The notes: generated by a model not told the origin, from the sequence alone. Counted from the first letter of the stretch, positions 46,356 to 55,709 are shown. The stretch is DNA of 64,000 nucleotides from Clostridium homopropionicum DSM 5847 (GCF_001263795.1 NZ_LHUR01000027.1:124001-188000); one strand, 5' to 3'. Made by a program: numbers and translations.

Positions 46356-46499
46356 TTTTTCCCCCTCTTTCATAAAATAAAATTAATTTTCATATCCTTA
46401 TTTACCATCATAAAATGCTTGTACACTAATCATGCCGATATAACTAACTCTATCAGCATTAAAAACACAAAGCTGTAAATTTAAATATCTTTTTTATTA

Positions 46500-46790
46500 T
46501 TTTACACCCCCTTTGTTATGAATGTACGTTCTCGTCACCGTAACCAAAGGTTGTCCATAAAATTGCCAGCTAATTTTAAATTAGCTTTGTTATATAAATT
46601 TATATAGCACTTTTAATGCTATAAAATTTTAAAAAGATATAAGTGGACGCTACAGTCTGTAACAATATCTATAAAAGTAACCTCTTTGTATCAACACTAT
46701 CGTCTCTATATGCTTTGAAGAGACAAATTTCCCAATAACCGTCATCTTCTCACCCTTATTTAAATTACTAATACCAATTTATTAATAATA
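46500..46790 (-). other. Structured region upstream of the lysozyme gene
   Basis: Reading the minus strand, this 290-base stretch holds several hairpins: GTCTC/GAGAC (about 46695-46720), TACAG/CTGTA (about 46648-46660), GCTAATTT/AAATTAGC (about 46567-46587), AACC/GGTT near 46541-46555. A 31-codon frame (46745-46650) with AAGGGTGAG upstream lies inside. It matches no riboswitch I can name. It may be the 5' leader of the lysozyme mRNA or a separate small RNA. Confidence 0.35.
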
Positions 46791-46887
46791 TATTTACATA
46801 TTAAACCATATTATTTAATTTTTCAACATATTTGTTAATTTTTATGGCTAATTATTTTATATGGTTGCTTTTCTAAATAATTGGTTA

Positions 46888-47002
46888 TATACCAGAAACT
46901 ATTTATACAAATGATGTTGCAAAGAAGAAAGAACTCAGTGGTAAACGTCGGGTTTATTTCATAGATATGTTGAATTATTTAGGCATTTCTAGTAACGCAT
47001 AG
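46888..47002 (+). pseudogene. C-terminal remnant of an unknown protein
   Basis: An open frame reads PETIYTNDVAKKKELSGKRR and then VYFIDMLNYLGISSNA to TAG, without a credible start. It looks like the tail of a lost gene. Family not recognised. The sequence from here to 47.1 kb holds nothing else. Confidence 0.35.
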
Positions 47003-47121
47003 CTAAAACGTTTGTCAGCTGACAGATCAAATCTTCCGTTCTGCCACCAATCATATAAGAATATATGTCAAAAAAACCAAATATAATAAAAAAAAGAAGC
47101 TGCTATAGCTCCTTTCAAACA

Positions 47122-47344
47122 TTATTTTTTTATTTTACTCAATTCATCTACAAAAGCTGGTCTTTTTCTATACAAGGCAATTAGCTCATTAACTACCTCT
47201 TCCCGATTTTTATACCTACTATCTTTTTATATCTCTTAAGAATTCCGCATACACCTTGATAGTCCCTTCTGGCTGTATAAAGCATCCATACCCATTGTTT
47301 TGATTAATTAAATTTTCTAATTTCTCAAAGTAATCCACTTGCAT
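47122..47344 (-). pseudogene. Frameshifted small gene of unknown function
   Basis: ATG at 47344 after AAAGGTG. It reads MQVDYFEKLENLINQNNGYG, then PEGTIKVYAEFLRDIKR before a stop. The next frame continues NREEVVNELIALYRKRPAFV and ends DELSKIKK. A single frameshift near 47220 joins them into a protein of about 72 residues. Family not recognised. It follows another broken small gene in the same direction. Confidence 0.55.
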
Positions 47345-47350
47345 CACCTT

Positions 47351-47392
47351 TACGAATATACTGATATTGTAATTTAAATCAGTATATTCGTA
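47351..47392. repeat. Perfect 15-bp inverted repeat
   Basis: TACGAATATACTGAT (47351-47365) and ATCAGTATATTCGTA (47378-47392) with a 12-base AT-rich loop. It lies between the two broken genes, and the right arm encodes the end of the upstream one. No T-run follows, so an operator or recombination site is as likely as a terminator. Confidence 0.65.
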
Positions 47393-47710
47393 AATATTTT
47401 TCTAAAATAATTCTAGAAATAAGTAAACCTCTTCTTTCAAAACCACTTCTATTACTAAGACTTACTGTAGCATCTGGAGTCCTTATTTCATCAACTGTAA
47501 CTCCATGCCTTCTTACCTCTTCTGCTACTGCTCTTCCTATACTAAGAACATCATTACATTACTTTCCTTAAGTAAGAATCCTAAATTATTTTCAAGCATT
47601 GGATAATAATATCTATCAAGAAATGCTAAATTAGAAAAAACTGCTGATATCCTATTTTTACTTTTATTTATTAAATCTTTGCTGTAAGTTATACTTTCTT
47701 TAAATTCCAT
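47379..47710 (-). pseudogene. Frameshifted gene of unknown function next to the intron tail
   Basis: ATG at 47710 with GAGAGGAG seven bases upstream. The first half reads MEFKESITYSKDLINKSKNR to LLKESNV and stops. A shifted frame continues DVLSIGRAVAEEVRRHGVTV, DEIRTPDATVSLSNRSGFER, LLISRIILEKYLRIY. One frameshift near 47560 restores about 110 residues. Not recognised; small genes of this kind occur on conjugative elements. The group II intron tail ends about 30 bases upstream. Confidence 0.55.
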
Positions 47711-47739
47711 TGTAGATCTCCTCTCTATTTATTTTTAAA

Positions 47740-48119
47740 ATCGAGGTAGATAATTATTTTATCTACCGACCTCTCACACCACCGTACGTATCGTTCGGTA
47801 TACGGCGGTTCAACAAGAATTAATGTACTTGCTTATACCTTTTATGAATACTTGTATATCCTATTTTCTCAAAATAAGAATTCGTCAGTGTTGTCGCAAG
47901 TATGGGGCTGTTGGCTATTCGCCAATAGCTTTTTCTTGTGTTAGCAAATTCCCACGCTTTGCTTTCTTTAATTTCAAGCTTCTTTAGGTTATCGTGCTTG
48001 GTTTTAATCTTCTTCCACTGTTTCCAAAAGCACATTTTAAGTCTGCGTCTAGTCCATTCATCTAGCTCTTTTGTTAGCTTTGCTATATTAGCTATTCCAA
48101 AATAATTAAGCCATCCTAT
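47740..48119 (-). mobile_element. 3' remnant of a group II intron with maturase tail
   Basis: The frame 48119-47820 reads TIGWLNYFGIANIAKLTKEL, DEWTRRRLK, CFWKQWKKIK, AWEFANTRKSYWRIANSPIL and ends FEKIGYTSIHKRYKQVH, the C-terminal X/maturase end of a group II intron reverse transcriptase. After its stop come the RNA domains V (GAACCGCCGTATACC...GTACGGTGGTG) and VI (GGTAGATAA/TTATCTACC). The reverse-transcriptase core and the intron 5' end are missing, so it cannot move by itself. The 280 bases upstream carry further unassigned debris. Confidence 0.85.
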
Positions 48120-48402
48120 AGTTTATTATCGCTATCTCTGTACTCCATTCTGTTACTAAAATTGTTTGTAAACCAGTTCCCTCGATTCAATTGTCCTGCA
48201 ACGGTCATACTACTGTATAGATAAACTGCAAAATGGCTAAAAGCAACCGTAAGATTTGAACCAATGCCATGATTTCATATACAAGTTACCAGGGTCTTCT
48301 TAGAAAATTATAAGGTTTATGAAACGGTGTATATATTTAATTATTTCCTTAATCGTTGTATGAGCGATAATCATAGCTATTTTTAATTTTTGCTCCATAA
48401 TC

Positions 48403-48999
48403 CTAATTCATGCTATTATTGAACTTACGATTAAACCCTTTTACAATCAAGTAAATAGGGAAAATCAATTCATATAGTCCTCCTGGCGCAAAAAGCCACA
48501 TTGGCGCAGGTTGTGATATAAACAATAAAACAGAATATACAAATAAGCAGACATAACCTAAAATCCCTAGTCCCATCATCCATTTTGGCGCTAAACTTTT
48601 CTGCAGCAAATACCAACAATAATAAATACTATATCCCCCTAGAGATAACATAGCTAGTGAAAAGCATAGTTCTCTGAGCTTCAGAATTGCTTGAATATTG
48701 GTTTGAGATATTAGTACAATCGCTAATAAAAAACCTTCTATAAGCCTTGAAATCATATACCCTCTTATAATTGTTTTATTATAAGATTTTAAAACAATAA
48801 AACTCAACCAACCAATAACAACTACTGCAAAACTATTCATCAATTCAAACCCGATACCGAGTCTTATGGATGCTATTTCTACATTATCATATACCCCATT
48901 TTCAATCATTTGATTGCCTACTGCATAGGTGACTGTGGCTAATAAGAAACAGAACCCAATAATTCTTTCATAACCTCTATAATGTTTTTCCATGTTCAT
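48403..48999 (-). CDS. DUF4386 membrane protein
   Basis: 198 residues, six membrane segments, beginning MNMEKHYRGYERIIGFCFLL. The family outline includes SFAVVVIGWLSFIVL and the C-terminal PAPMWLFAPGGLYELIFPIY, matching DUF4386. Function unknown. AAGGGAG lies seven bases before the ATG. Divergent from a Crp-type gene that is now frameshifted and may once have controlled it. Confidence 0.8.
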   Translation of the reverse strand: MNMEKHYRGYERIIGFCFLLATVTYAVGNQMIENGVYDNVEIASIRLGIGFELMNSFAVVVIGWLSFIVLKSYNKTIIRGYMISRLIEGFLLAIVLISQTNIQAILKLRELCFSLAMLSLGGYSIYYCWYLLQKSLAPKWMMGLGILGYVCLFVYSVLLFISQPAPMWLFAPGGLYELIFPIYLIVKGFNRKFNNSMN

Positions 49000-49078
49000 T
49001 AAACGCTCCCTTCAACAATGATAAAAACTATGTTATAATATTGTGAAATCAAAGATTTTTGTAAAAAGGTGGTCTACA

Positions 49079-49674
49079 ATGAATAAAATCGAAAAATGCA
49101 GATTAATGATTGTTGCGACTCTAAAAGAATTGACTGATTTAAACGTTGAAGCCATTTCAGAACTTGTACTAAGCATCCCTATACAAACCTATAAGAAAGG
49201 GACTGTCCTTTTAAATCAAGGTGATAAGCCAGATATGAGCTATTACCTCTTAATGGGATTGTTCGTCAGTATGTGTGTAATGAGCATGGTAAAGAAATCA
49301 CTGTTGATTTTTATATAGATGAACAATCCATCAATATGTTCAGTTATGCTGATGAAGACGGTAACTCTATGTACAGCCTCTCATGCCTTGAAGAGTGTAT
49401 CATGGTATCATGTGCTGAAATTATGACTCGTGACTTAGAAAACACACAACAAGAATTCAGCAATATGCTTAAAGTATTTTTTCAAAAACAGTTCATTGAC
49501 TTACAGAAAAATCTTGCAAGTTTTAAATCGCAATCATCAGAAGAAAGATTCATTGCATTGGTTAAAAATCGTCCTGAACTTCTAAAAAGAGTACCTCAGA
49601 ATATTCTTGCAAGCTATCTGGATATCACACCTGAAACCTTCAGTCGTTATAAAAAAAGTATTAAAAATCTTTGA
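49079..49674 (+). pseudogene. Crp/Fnr-type regulator with one frameshift
   Basis: The start at 49079 (AAAAAGGTGG upstream) leads through TYKKGTVLLNQGDKPDMSYY to LLMG, where the frame breaks near 49258. The next frame resumes IVRQYVCNEHGKEITVDFYI and runs to a helix-turn-helix (NILASYLDITPETFSRYKKS). One lost A would explain it. The result is otherwise a complete regulator of about 198 residues. Possibly a sequence error. Divergent from DUF4386. Confidence 0.8.
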
Positions 49675-49711
49675 TATGATTTTATTATAGAACATACAAG
49701 AACATATTTCC

Positions 49712-49725
49712 TTGATTTGAATCAA
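49712..49725. promoter_or_regulatory. Fnr-box-like palindrome
   Basis: TTGATTTGAATCAA equals the Fnr/Crp consensus TTGAT-N4-ATCAA exactly. It lies about 55 bases upstream of a small frame of doubtful reality and just after the frameshifted regulator. Confidence 0.45.
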
Positions 49726-49777
49726 GATTTGTACAGAATGAAAATATTATAGCATTAAGATTAGTGGCGATGTTATT

Positions 49778-50002
49778 ATGAATGACAACGCTCCCAGAAC
49801 CTATTATGGATCTAGGTATCTTATCTTTGGCAAATTATTTTATGAATCTGGAATCCTATGGTATGCAAGTCCTTTTCACATTAAGCATAGTTCAATAGGT
49901 TATCCTCTCTTTGAAAGACAAAAATCCTTTAAAACTGGATTTGAATTTAATGTTGATGGAACAGTAAAATACCAATACGGTATTATTAAAATCATATTAT
50001 AA
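49778..50002 (+). CDS. Small hypothetical protein, possibly a fragment
   Basis: 74 residues, MNDNAPRTYYGSRYLIFGKL, then YASPFHIKHSSIGYPLFERQ and a C-terminal FEFNVDGTVKYQYGIIKIIL. The frame stays open about ten codons upstream of the ATG, and the ribosome site is weak. I do not recognise it; it may be the tail of a longer lost protein. The following 240 bases to 50.24 kb hold nothing I can name. Confidence 0.35.
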   Translation: MNDNAPRTYYGSRYLIFGKLFYESGILWYASPFHIKHSSIGYPLFERQKSFKTGFEFNVDGTVKYQYGIIKIIL

Positions 50003-50244
50003 CCATACTTGCTCAACTAACTAAGAAGGTGTCGTTTTCCTCTCTATCAACATAAACAAATCCGCAAAACCTATACCTAAACGCAAATATCCTTAGTTCT
50101 GCGTAAAAGTTAGACCACCTAAAGCAAGGGGGTCATAGAATTTTCTAATTTATATATACTATAAGAAGGAACGATGAGCTATAATTGTAAAATAGATGCG
50201 GTTTAAGCTTTCAATGGGAAATTGATAAGCATCTATAAAAGCAT

Positions 50245-50583
50245 TTAATCTTCGTCAATACGTTCGATTTTGAATATAACTGGACGAGTTCCGTCATTGC
50301 AACAAGCAATCATCATCTTTTCGTCATTTGTCCAGCTCTTCATAATCGAACCGCCCTGAAGTGCTGCATAAACGTACCGGCTGACACAGTCCCAGGCTTC
50401 CGAGCAAAACTTGCCGTCCAGCATATGCCAGAAGTCGTCACGTTCGCCGTTACGCTCCAAAATAAATTCCTGCCCTTCCTCAAAGAACGGGCAAGAGCCT
50501 GACTTTGGATCTTTAAAATATTGCTCTTGTAAATCTGTATAACATTCTTTTCTTAATACAGTAATTTTGCATTTATGTTGCAT
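50245..50583 (-). CDS. TIGR04076 family protein
   Basis: 112 residues: CKITVLRKECYTDLQEQY, a GSCPFFEEGQEFI segment, FCSEAWDCVSRYV and the terminal CCNDGTRPVIFKIERID, with four or more conserved cysteines. This matches TIGR04076, an uncharacterised family often found beside flavin-dependent oxidoreductases. GGAGG precedes the ATG. It is the last gene of a five-gene redox cluster. Confidence 0.82.
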   Translation of the reverse strand: MQHKCKITVLRKECYTDLQEQYFKDPKSGSCPFFEEGQEFILERNGERDDFWHMLDGKFCSEAWDCVSRYVYAALQGGSIMKSWTNDEKMMIACCNDGTRPVIFKIERIDED

Positions 50584-50646
50584 AAGTTTCCTCCTATCTC
50601 ACTGCTATATATTAGTGAATATTAATGAATGGCTACACATCTATCA

Positions 50647-51213
50647 CTATACTTCAACTCTCGTTTTCAGTAGCTTCGCCATATTCACACCAAGCGTTTC
50701 TAAAATATTTCTATCATACTCGCTTAATTCTTCATGAGATATTTCTTTGAAAGCCATAAAGTCATTACTAGAAACAACTGGCATTTGGCTGCAAAGAAAG
50801 TATTTGTGCAAGCGTTCAAGTGTCGCAGACCCACCAGAACGATAACGAGTAACAACTGCTGCAGCTGGTTTTCCGGCAAACATCTGATGCCATGTACAAG
50901 TGGAATAAAACACCCTGTCGAGCAAAGCACAGAGCGCACCATTTGCGCTTGAGAAATAAACTGGGCTTCCCACAATAATGCCATCCGCTTCAAGAATAGC
51001 ATCTATCAATGTATTACATAGATCATCATCAAATACACAACGCTTTGCTGTTTTACAATGTCCACAATCAATACAGCCATGGACTGCTTTTTTTCCAATA
51101 TGAATCCACTTTGTCTCTATGCCGGACTTATACAGTCCTTCTTCTACAACAGTCAATGCTCTGCTCGTATTTCCATTTTCATTTGGACTTCCGTTGATAA
51201 TTAAAACTGACAT
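50647..51213 (-). CDS. Flavodoxin-like NAD(P)H-dependent oxidoreductase 1
   Basis: 188 residues of the FMN-reductase/flavodoxin-like fold: the FMN phosphate loop SPNENGNTSRAL in the N-terminal strand, a cysteine pair CIDCGHCK, and GSPVYFSSANGAL lining the flavin. Similar iron-sulfur flavoproteins and quinone/azo reductases have this pattern. GGAGG precedes the ATG. 20 bases downstream of the nitroreductase gene. Confidence 0.87.
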   Translation of the reverse strand: MSVLIINGSPNENGNTSRALTVVEEGLYKSGIETKWIHIGKKAVHGCIDCGHCKTAKRCVFDDDLCNTLIDAILEADGIIVGSPVYFSSANGALCALLDRVFYSTCTWHQMFAGKPAAAVVTRYRSGGSATLERLHKYFLCSQMPVVSSNDFMAFKEISHEELSEYDRNILETLGVNMAKLLKTRVEV

Positions 51214-51233
51214 TTGTAACCTCCATATTTAGC

Positions 51234-51755
51234 TTATTCAATGTAGTAGACGTAATTTTCTTTTCTTGGTGATGCTTTCGGCAACTCTCCTTCTGCATAA
51301 CCAAGAATGCAATGTCCAATACCTTGGTACTCGCCTTCAATACCAAGGTATTCCAGAATTGCTTTTCCTTCTGGACGCTCAAATTCTTCCTTTGCTCTGT
51401 GAATCCAGCAACTGCCAATACCAAGATCATGTGCTGCCAGCATCAGATTCCCCATAACAAGACTACCATCATAAACGCGATTTACCCAATTCTTATCAGC
51501 TAACACAATCAGAACGACAGGGGCTCCATAGAACGGGTCGCTATTAGTTCCCATGATCTCTGCATTCAGCTTGGAAAGCTTATCTCGCAGTTCCTTATTT
51601 GTCACAGCGATAATAATTGGTGACTGTTTATTCATTCCCGTAGCAGCATAGGTACCGGCTGTCACGATTTTATCAATGATTTCCTTTGGCACCATATCAG
51701 GCTTATACTTTCTTACACTTCTTCTTGTTTTCATTTTTTCAAGTAACTCACTCAT
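51234..51755 (-). CDS. Nitroreductase family protein
   Basis: 173 residues, FMN-dependent: the N-terminal RRSVRKYKPD motif, AAHDLGIGSCWIHRA and the C-terminal GHCILGYAEGE match the nitroreductase family. Its start overlaps the end of the ene-reductase gene by eight bases, giving translational coupling. Substrate unknown; such enzymes reduce nitroaromatics, quinones or flavins. Confidence 0.92.
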   Translation of the reverse strand: MSELLEKMKTRRSVRKYKPDMVPKEIIDKIVTAGTYAATGMNKQSPIIIAVTNKELRDKLSKLNAEIMGTNSDPFYGAPVVLIVLADKNWVNRVYDGSLVMGNLMLAAHDLGIGSCWIHRAKEEFERPEGKAILEYLGIEGEYQGIGHCILGYAEGELPKASPRKENYVYYIE

Positions 51756-52749
51756 GTTTTATACCTCCATTTTTTCGTGCAGGACATTTTCTTCCATCTA
51801 TGTACCATAAACAACTCCTGCAGTTTCTGCATGGAATAGGTTCTATTCCACATAATACCTTATTTGCCCAGCTTGGGTCGCACAGATGCCCGCGTCCAAC
51901 GGCCACCATATCTGCATAGCCTTTTTCAAGAATATCTTCTGCCTGCTTTGCGGAAGTTATACCACCAACGCATATGACAGGAATCGTTGATACTTCTTTT
52001 ACTAATGATGCCATGAAAACAGTTGTTTCATAAGGGAAAGATTCCGGGCATCCATCAAAGTAGTAGCATTCAAAAGATACATTCAAGAAATCTGCTCCGG
52101 CAGTTTCAGCAGTTTTGGCTATCTTTATTAGTTCTTTTTTATTGTGATGCCCAAAGCGAACATCAACAAGAAAATCAGAGCCACAGGCTTCCTTAATCGC
52201 AATAATCAGTTCAGCTAATAACCGTGTTCCATCTGCATATTCATCGATTCGGTTGTTGCACTCTGTAACTTGATTCAGATAAAAGCCATGTGCCGCATGA
52301 AGCTCTACACCATCAAATCCGGCAGTTTTGCAGCGAACCGCTGCGGATACGAAGTCATATCGATAGACAAGGAACTGTGCCCTTGAGATTTCTTTTAGTG
52401 AATTTTCTTTCATAGCAGACAGGCCTGTATTCATCATTTGCACAACAGCTACAGCATGATTCTTTTTTACTGCCTGTGCAAGAAGTGTTAATCCTTCCAG
52501 GCAATTATCATCGAAGATACCAATAGTGTTCCTTGGCTCCTTCAGCTTTGAAGTCGCACAGGCTTCTATAATAATCAAACCAGCTCCACCATCAGCAAAA
52601 CTCTGATAATGTTGTAAGTGTCGTTCGCTTATCAATCCATCTGGATTGGTTAATCCAAAATCAGCCATCGGTGGTACAACGATTCTGTTTTTTATAGTCT
52701 TCCCATTAATCTTAATTGGAGCCTCAAGATTAGAGAACTCTGCTGTCAT
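51748..52749 (-). CDS. Old yellow enzyme-type flavin oxidoreductase
   Basis: 333 residues, a single TIM barrel of the OYE/ene-reductase group without the C-terminal NADH-oxidase domains of 2,4-dienoyl-CoA reductases. Landmarks: NRIVVPPMADFGLTNPDG, DGVELHAAHGFYLNQV, and the phosphate site CVGGITSAKQAE with VAVGRGHLCDPSW. The C-terminus still ends in a CRNCRSCLW cysteine cluster, a trace of the longer iron-sulfur relatives. Central gene of the flavin cluster. Confidence 0.92.
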   Translation of the reverse strand: MTAEFSNLEAPIKINGKTIKNRIVVPPMADFGLTNPDGLISERHLQHYQSFADGGAGLIIIEACATSKLKEPRNTIGIFDDNCLEGLTLLAQAVKKNHAVAVVQMMNTGLSAMKENSLKEISRAQFLVYRYDFVSAAVRCKTAGFDGVELHAAHGFYLNQVTECNNRIDEYADGTRLLAELIIAIKEACGSDFLVDVRFGHHNKKELIKIAKTAETAGADFLNVSFECYYFDGCPESFPYETTVFMASLVKEVSTIPVICVGGITSAKQAEDILEKGYADMVAVGRGHLCDPSWANKVLCGIEPIPCRNCRSCLWYIDGRKCPARKNGGIKHE

Positions 52750-52751
52750 AC

Positions 52752-53288
52752 TTATAACCCCTTTCCTAGCAGGTAAGCCTGCTGTGGATAGTCGGTTTTT
52801 TCAATGTCTTCCCGCGTACAGCAGCCTTTCGCTAGCACTTGTCCGCAATCCTGCCACTGAAGATATTGGAGTGCCTCGGTATAATTTCCTACAATGCCTT
52901 TCATTGCCCACTCCCGATTATTCGTACCTGTTACAAGCAGCACAGCCTTTTTACCTGCCCCGCGCAGCATATTATCAATGCCGTAGAAGCGATCTATAGG
53001 TGCTTTAATTTGAGCAGACGGGCCATAATAATATAGAGGCGTCACAAAAGCAATCAAATCGGCCTCTATAAGTCGCGGTGACAGTTCTGCCATGCTATCT
53101 TGGAAGACACAAAGATTCTCCCCACATTTACACTTATCGCAAGCAATACAGGGATGGATGTTCTTAAAGGCAGCATCAAATCGATAAACTTCATGACCGG
53201 ATTCTTTGGCACCCTCAATAAAACGTTCAGCAAGTAAAGAAGAGGTTCCGGCTTTATGCGAGCTTCCAGTTAATACTACAATTTTCAT
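52752..53288 (-). CDS. Flavodoxin-like NAD(P)H-dependent oxidoreductase 2
   Basis: 178 residues, same fold as the gene at 50.6 kb: LTGSSHKAGTSSLL, cysteines CIACDKCKCGENLC, and VTPLYYYGPSAQIKAPIDR. First gene of the operon; the ene-reductase follows after two bases, with its ribosome site inside this gene. AAAGGATGAG precedes the ATG. Probably supplies electrons to, or shares substrates with, the OYE and nitroreductase. Confidence 0.9.
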   Translation of the reverse strand: MKIVVLTGSSHKAGTSSLLAERFIEGAKESGHEVYRFDAAFKNIHPCIACDKCKCGENLCVFQDSMAELSPRLIEADLIAFVTPLYYYGPSAQIKAPIDRFYGIDNMLRGAGKKAVLLVTGTNNREWAMKGIVGNYTEALQYLQWQDCGQVLAKGCCTREDIEKTDYPQQAYLLGKGL

Positions 53289-53353
53289 CTGTTACTCATC
53301 CTTTCTTTATTTTTTATCAGCTCTTTTTTCCTTGCAAATCATAGAATTTTTAG

Positions 53354-53376
53354 TAAAATAGAGGTGTTCTATTTTA
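53354..53376. promoter_or_regulatory. Inverted repeat between the flavin operon and its regulator
   Basis: TAAAATAG and CTATTTTA separated by 7 bases. It overlaps the plus-strand -10 box (TAAAAT, with TTGCAA 16 bases upstream), so binding would repress the Crp/Fnr gene. Confidence 0.5.
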
Positions 53377-53396
53377 ATTCTAAAGGAGCTGATTTC

Positions 53397-54068
53397 GTGC
53401 TTACACCACGTTATTTTTTTACAAACGATTTTTCACAATGCTATGACTACTTTTTGTCACAGCCACATAAAAAGAAAACATTCCATAAAGGCGATTACTT
53501 ATGGGAGCCTGGCGAACCTTTTCATACAATCCACTACATCATCTCTGGAGTTGCACAAAATTATATTGAGCATGAAAACGGGCATCGCAAGATTGTTTCA
53601 TTTCATGGAAAGGGCACCGTATTTCCTGGCTATCACCAGAAAGACTATAAAATCGAAAAATCCATTATTACAATTGCTATGACTGACATGGAAGTATTGG
53701 AATTTACAAAAGAAGAATTCCACACCATGTTTGAAGCCAATTACAATGTGCGCTCCGCTGTCATCGACTGGTTTTCTACCTATGCCAATCTGCTTTTATA
53801 TGATAATGCACATCAGGAGTACAACAGTTCTTTCATAAAGCTTTGTAATCTGCTCTATCTACTTCTGGTCAGTAAAGATATTAAGTCAGAAAGCTTTATT
53901 GGAATTACACAGTATGATCTGGCTAATATTCTTGGAATCAGTCGTGTAAATTTAACACGGGGTCTTGCCTATCTGCGAGATGAAAATATCATTGTAACAC
54001 GCAGAAAACAGATTGAAGTAATTGATTCTTCTGCATTAGCTAAATATTGTTCTATGGAAACACTTTAG
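53397..54068 (+). CDS. Crp/Fnr family regulator of the flavin operon
   Basis: 223 residues from a GTG at 53397 that follows AAAGGAG by eight bases; the frame upstream contains that ribosome site and is not coding. The effector domain (FHKGDYLWEPGEPFHTIHYI) lacks iron-sulfur cysteines. The winged helix is QYDLANILGISRVNLTRGLA. Divergent from the five-gene flavin cluster, which it probably controls. It ends at a strong terminator. Confidence 0.88.
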   Translation: MLTPRYFFTNDFSQCYDYFLSQPHKKKTFHKGDYLWEPGEPFHTIHYIISGVAQNYIEHENGHRKIVSFHGKGTVFPGYHQKDYKIEKSIITIAMTDMEVLEFTKEEFHTMFEANYNVRSAVIDWFSTYANLLLYDNAHQEYNSSFIKLCNLLYLLLVSKDIKSESFIGITQYDLANILGISRVNLTRGLAYLRDENIIVTRRKQIEVIDSSALAKYCSMETL

Positions 54069-54143
54069 CATCAAATGCCCTGAATCCTTATTCAATCAAT
54101 ATCAATTATATCTAAATAAATTAGTTTTTTCTGCTAAAAATGA

Positions 54144-54187
54144 TACAAAAAACACTGTTGCAAAAAAATGCAACAGTGTTTTTTGTA
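54144..54187. terminator. Perfect 19-bp hairpin terminator
   Basis: TACAAAAAACACTGTTGCA and its exact reverse complement around a six-base loop. It serves the Crp/Fnr gene and marks the border to the insertion-sequence debris. Confidence 0.92.
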
Positions 54188-54260
54188 CATTTGTTAACAG
54201 TAATGTTATTTAATCTACGATCTATAAGCAAGAATTATATAATTACTTTGTTTAAATATT

Positions 54261-54422
54261 TTACTTTATTTCCTTTTGAATCTTCATTTCTTCTTTTAAT
54301 TCAAACCATACATTTTCAATAAAATCATCCAAGGGTATATCATACCAATTGCCTTTACCATATATAAACACTATATGATATTTACAGTTCCACTTTGTAT
54401 GTGATAAACTGGTACTATCCAT
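54261..54422 (-). mobile_element. tnpA: IS200-type transposase remnant
   Basis: MDSTSLSHTKWNCKYHIVF is the unmistakable start of IS200 TnpA, with AAGGAGG upstream. After about 22 residues the IS200 match ends, and an unrelated tail (GNWYDIPLDDFIENVWFELK) follows. The catalytic HUH and tyrosine motifs are absent. An internal deletion fused the ends. Confidence 0.75.
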
Positions 54423-54486
54423 TTGGGATGACCTCCTTATGTTTAAATGGAAGTGACAAGCAACCATTCACAAGGAGGTTTTTTAA

Positions 54487-55493
54487 ATGTTTCTTAATAA
54501 AAATAATAAGCTAGTTTTTCATAAATTAATAGAGGGAATTGAAGGTAACTTTCTTAATAATATCATCAAGAAATATGAAACAGATTATAGAACTCAACAT
54601 TTCGATACTAAATCACATTCATTTTCTATGTTATACTTTAATATTCGAGGTTGTAAAAGTCTTAGAGAACTTGAAAGTAAGACTTCGTCTAATTCAAAAT
54701 TAAAAAGACTAATTAATGTGCCAAGTGTATCACAATTTTCAAGGAAAAATGCTACAAGAGATTATAGAGTTTTGAAGATTTGTTTTGTTATTTAACTCAA
54801 AAGGCTCAAAAAAAATTTGGAGCCGTTAAGCTGAAGAAGGAGTTGCCACCGTTAAAAATTATTGATTCAACAGTAATTTTATTAGAATTAAAGGTTGCTC
54901 CACATTTGAAAATGGACAGCGAAAGATCTGGTATAAAAATAAGTACCTTATACAACGGCAAATACCCAGAAAAAATTAATATAGTAAAAGGTAATGTAAA
55001 TGATAGAAAATGCATTGATAGTATGTTTGAAGACAAATCATCCATCTATATCTTTGATAGAGGATATTATAGTTACAAGTTGTATGATAAACTAACAAAA
55101 GATAGGATAAAGTTCATTACCAGAGGTGTTACTAATGCTGTTATTATGGAGGAGAGAGTAATTAATGCTTATCCACAAAAGGATATATATTTTATAACTA
55201 ATATTTTTGATTTAAGTACTGAAGATATAATAAATATTTATAAAAAAAGATGGGAAATTGAACTATTTTTCAAATGGATTAAAGAAAATTTAAGAATAAA
55301 ACGTTTTATAGGATATAATGAAAATGCGATTAAAATACAGATATTTGCAGCGTTGATATCTTATTTGCTTATTTATATAAATGGCAAAATGTTAAATGTA
55401 AAATTTTCTATGCTCACGCTAACGCGTATTATAAGGTCAAATCTTTTAGAATTTTTTAGTGAAGATTTTAAAGAGGTAATAAGGGCAGGCTAA
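54487..55493 (+). mobile_element. IS4 family transposase, one frameshift
   Basis: The N-terminal half (54487 onward, AAGGAGG upstream) and the C-terminal half are separated by loss of one T in the run near 54771. The DDE residues lie in IIDSTVI, YIFDRGYYSY and the YKKRWEIELFFKWIKENL block. Together they give about 335 residues, close to a full transposase. Clear terminal inverted repeats were not found. A GCAAAATT hairpin follows the stop. Confidence 0.82.
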
Positions 55494-55709
55494 CGCATAG
55501 CAAAATTAAAAATTTTGCCTTTTGAGAGAATAGGCTAAGTCGCACTTGGAAAATGTAATAATATTCCACAAAAAGACAATCGTACATAACAAGGAAGCAA
55601 ATAGTTAAAATTATTAACAATTTGCTTCTTGATTTTTTGTCAATAGTATTTTGCTTCATTAATGCAACATTTAAAGCGACAGAGCCCCTAATTAATATTT
55701 CAGTATATT

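Noticed and set aside
46500-46790. c-di-GMP or c-di-AMP riboswitch upstream of the lysozyme
   Set aside because: The conserved aptamer cores of these classes could not be found; kept only as an unclassified structured region.
54400-54490. Inverted repeat ACCTCCTT...AAGGAGGT as an IS end
   Set aside because: Explained by the two divergent ribosome sites of the IS200 and IS4 genes.
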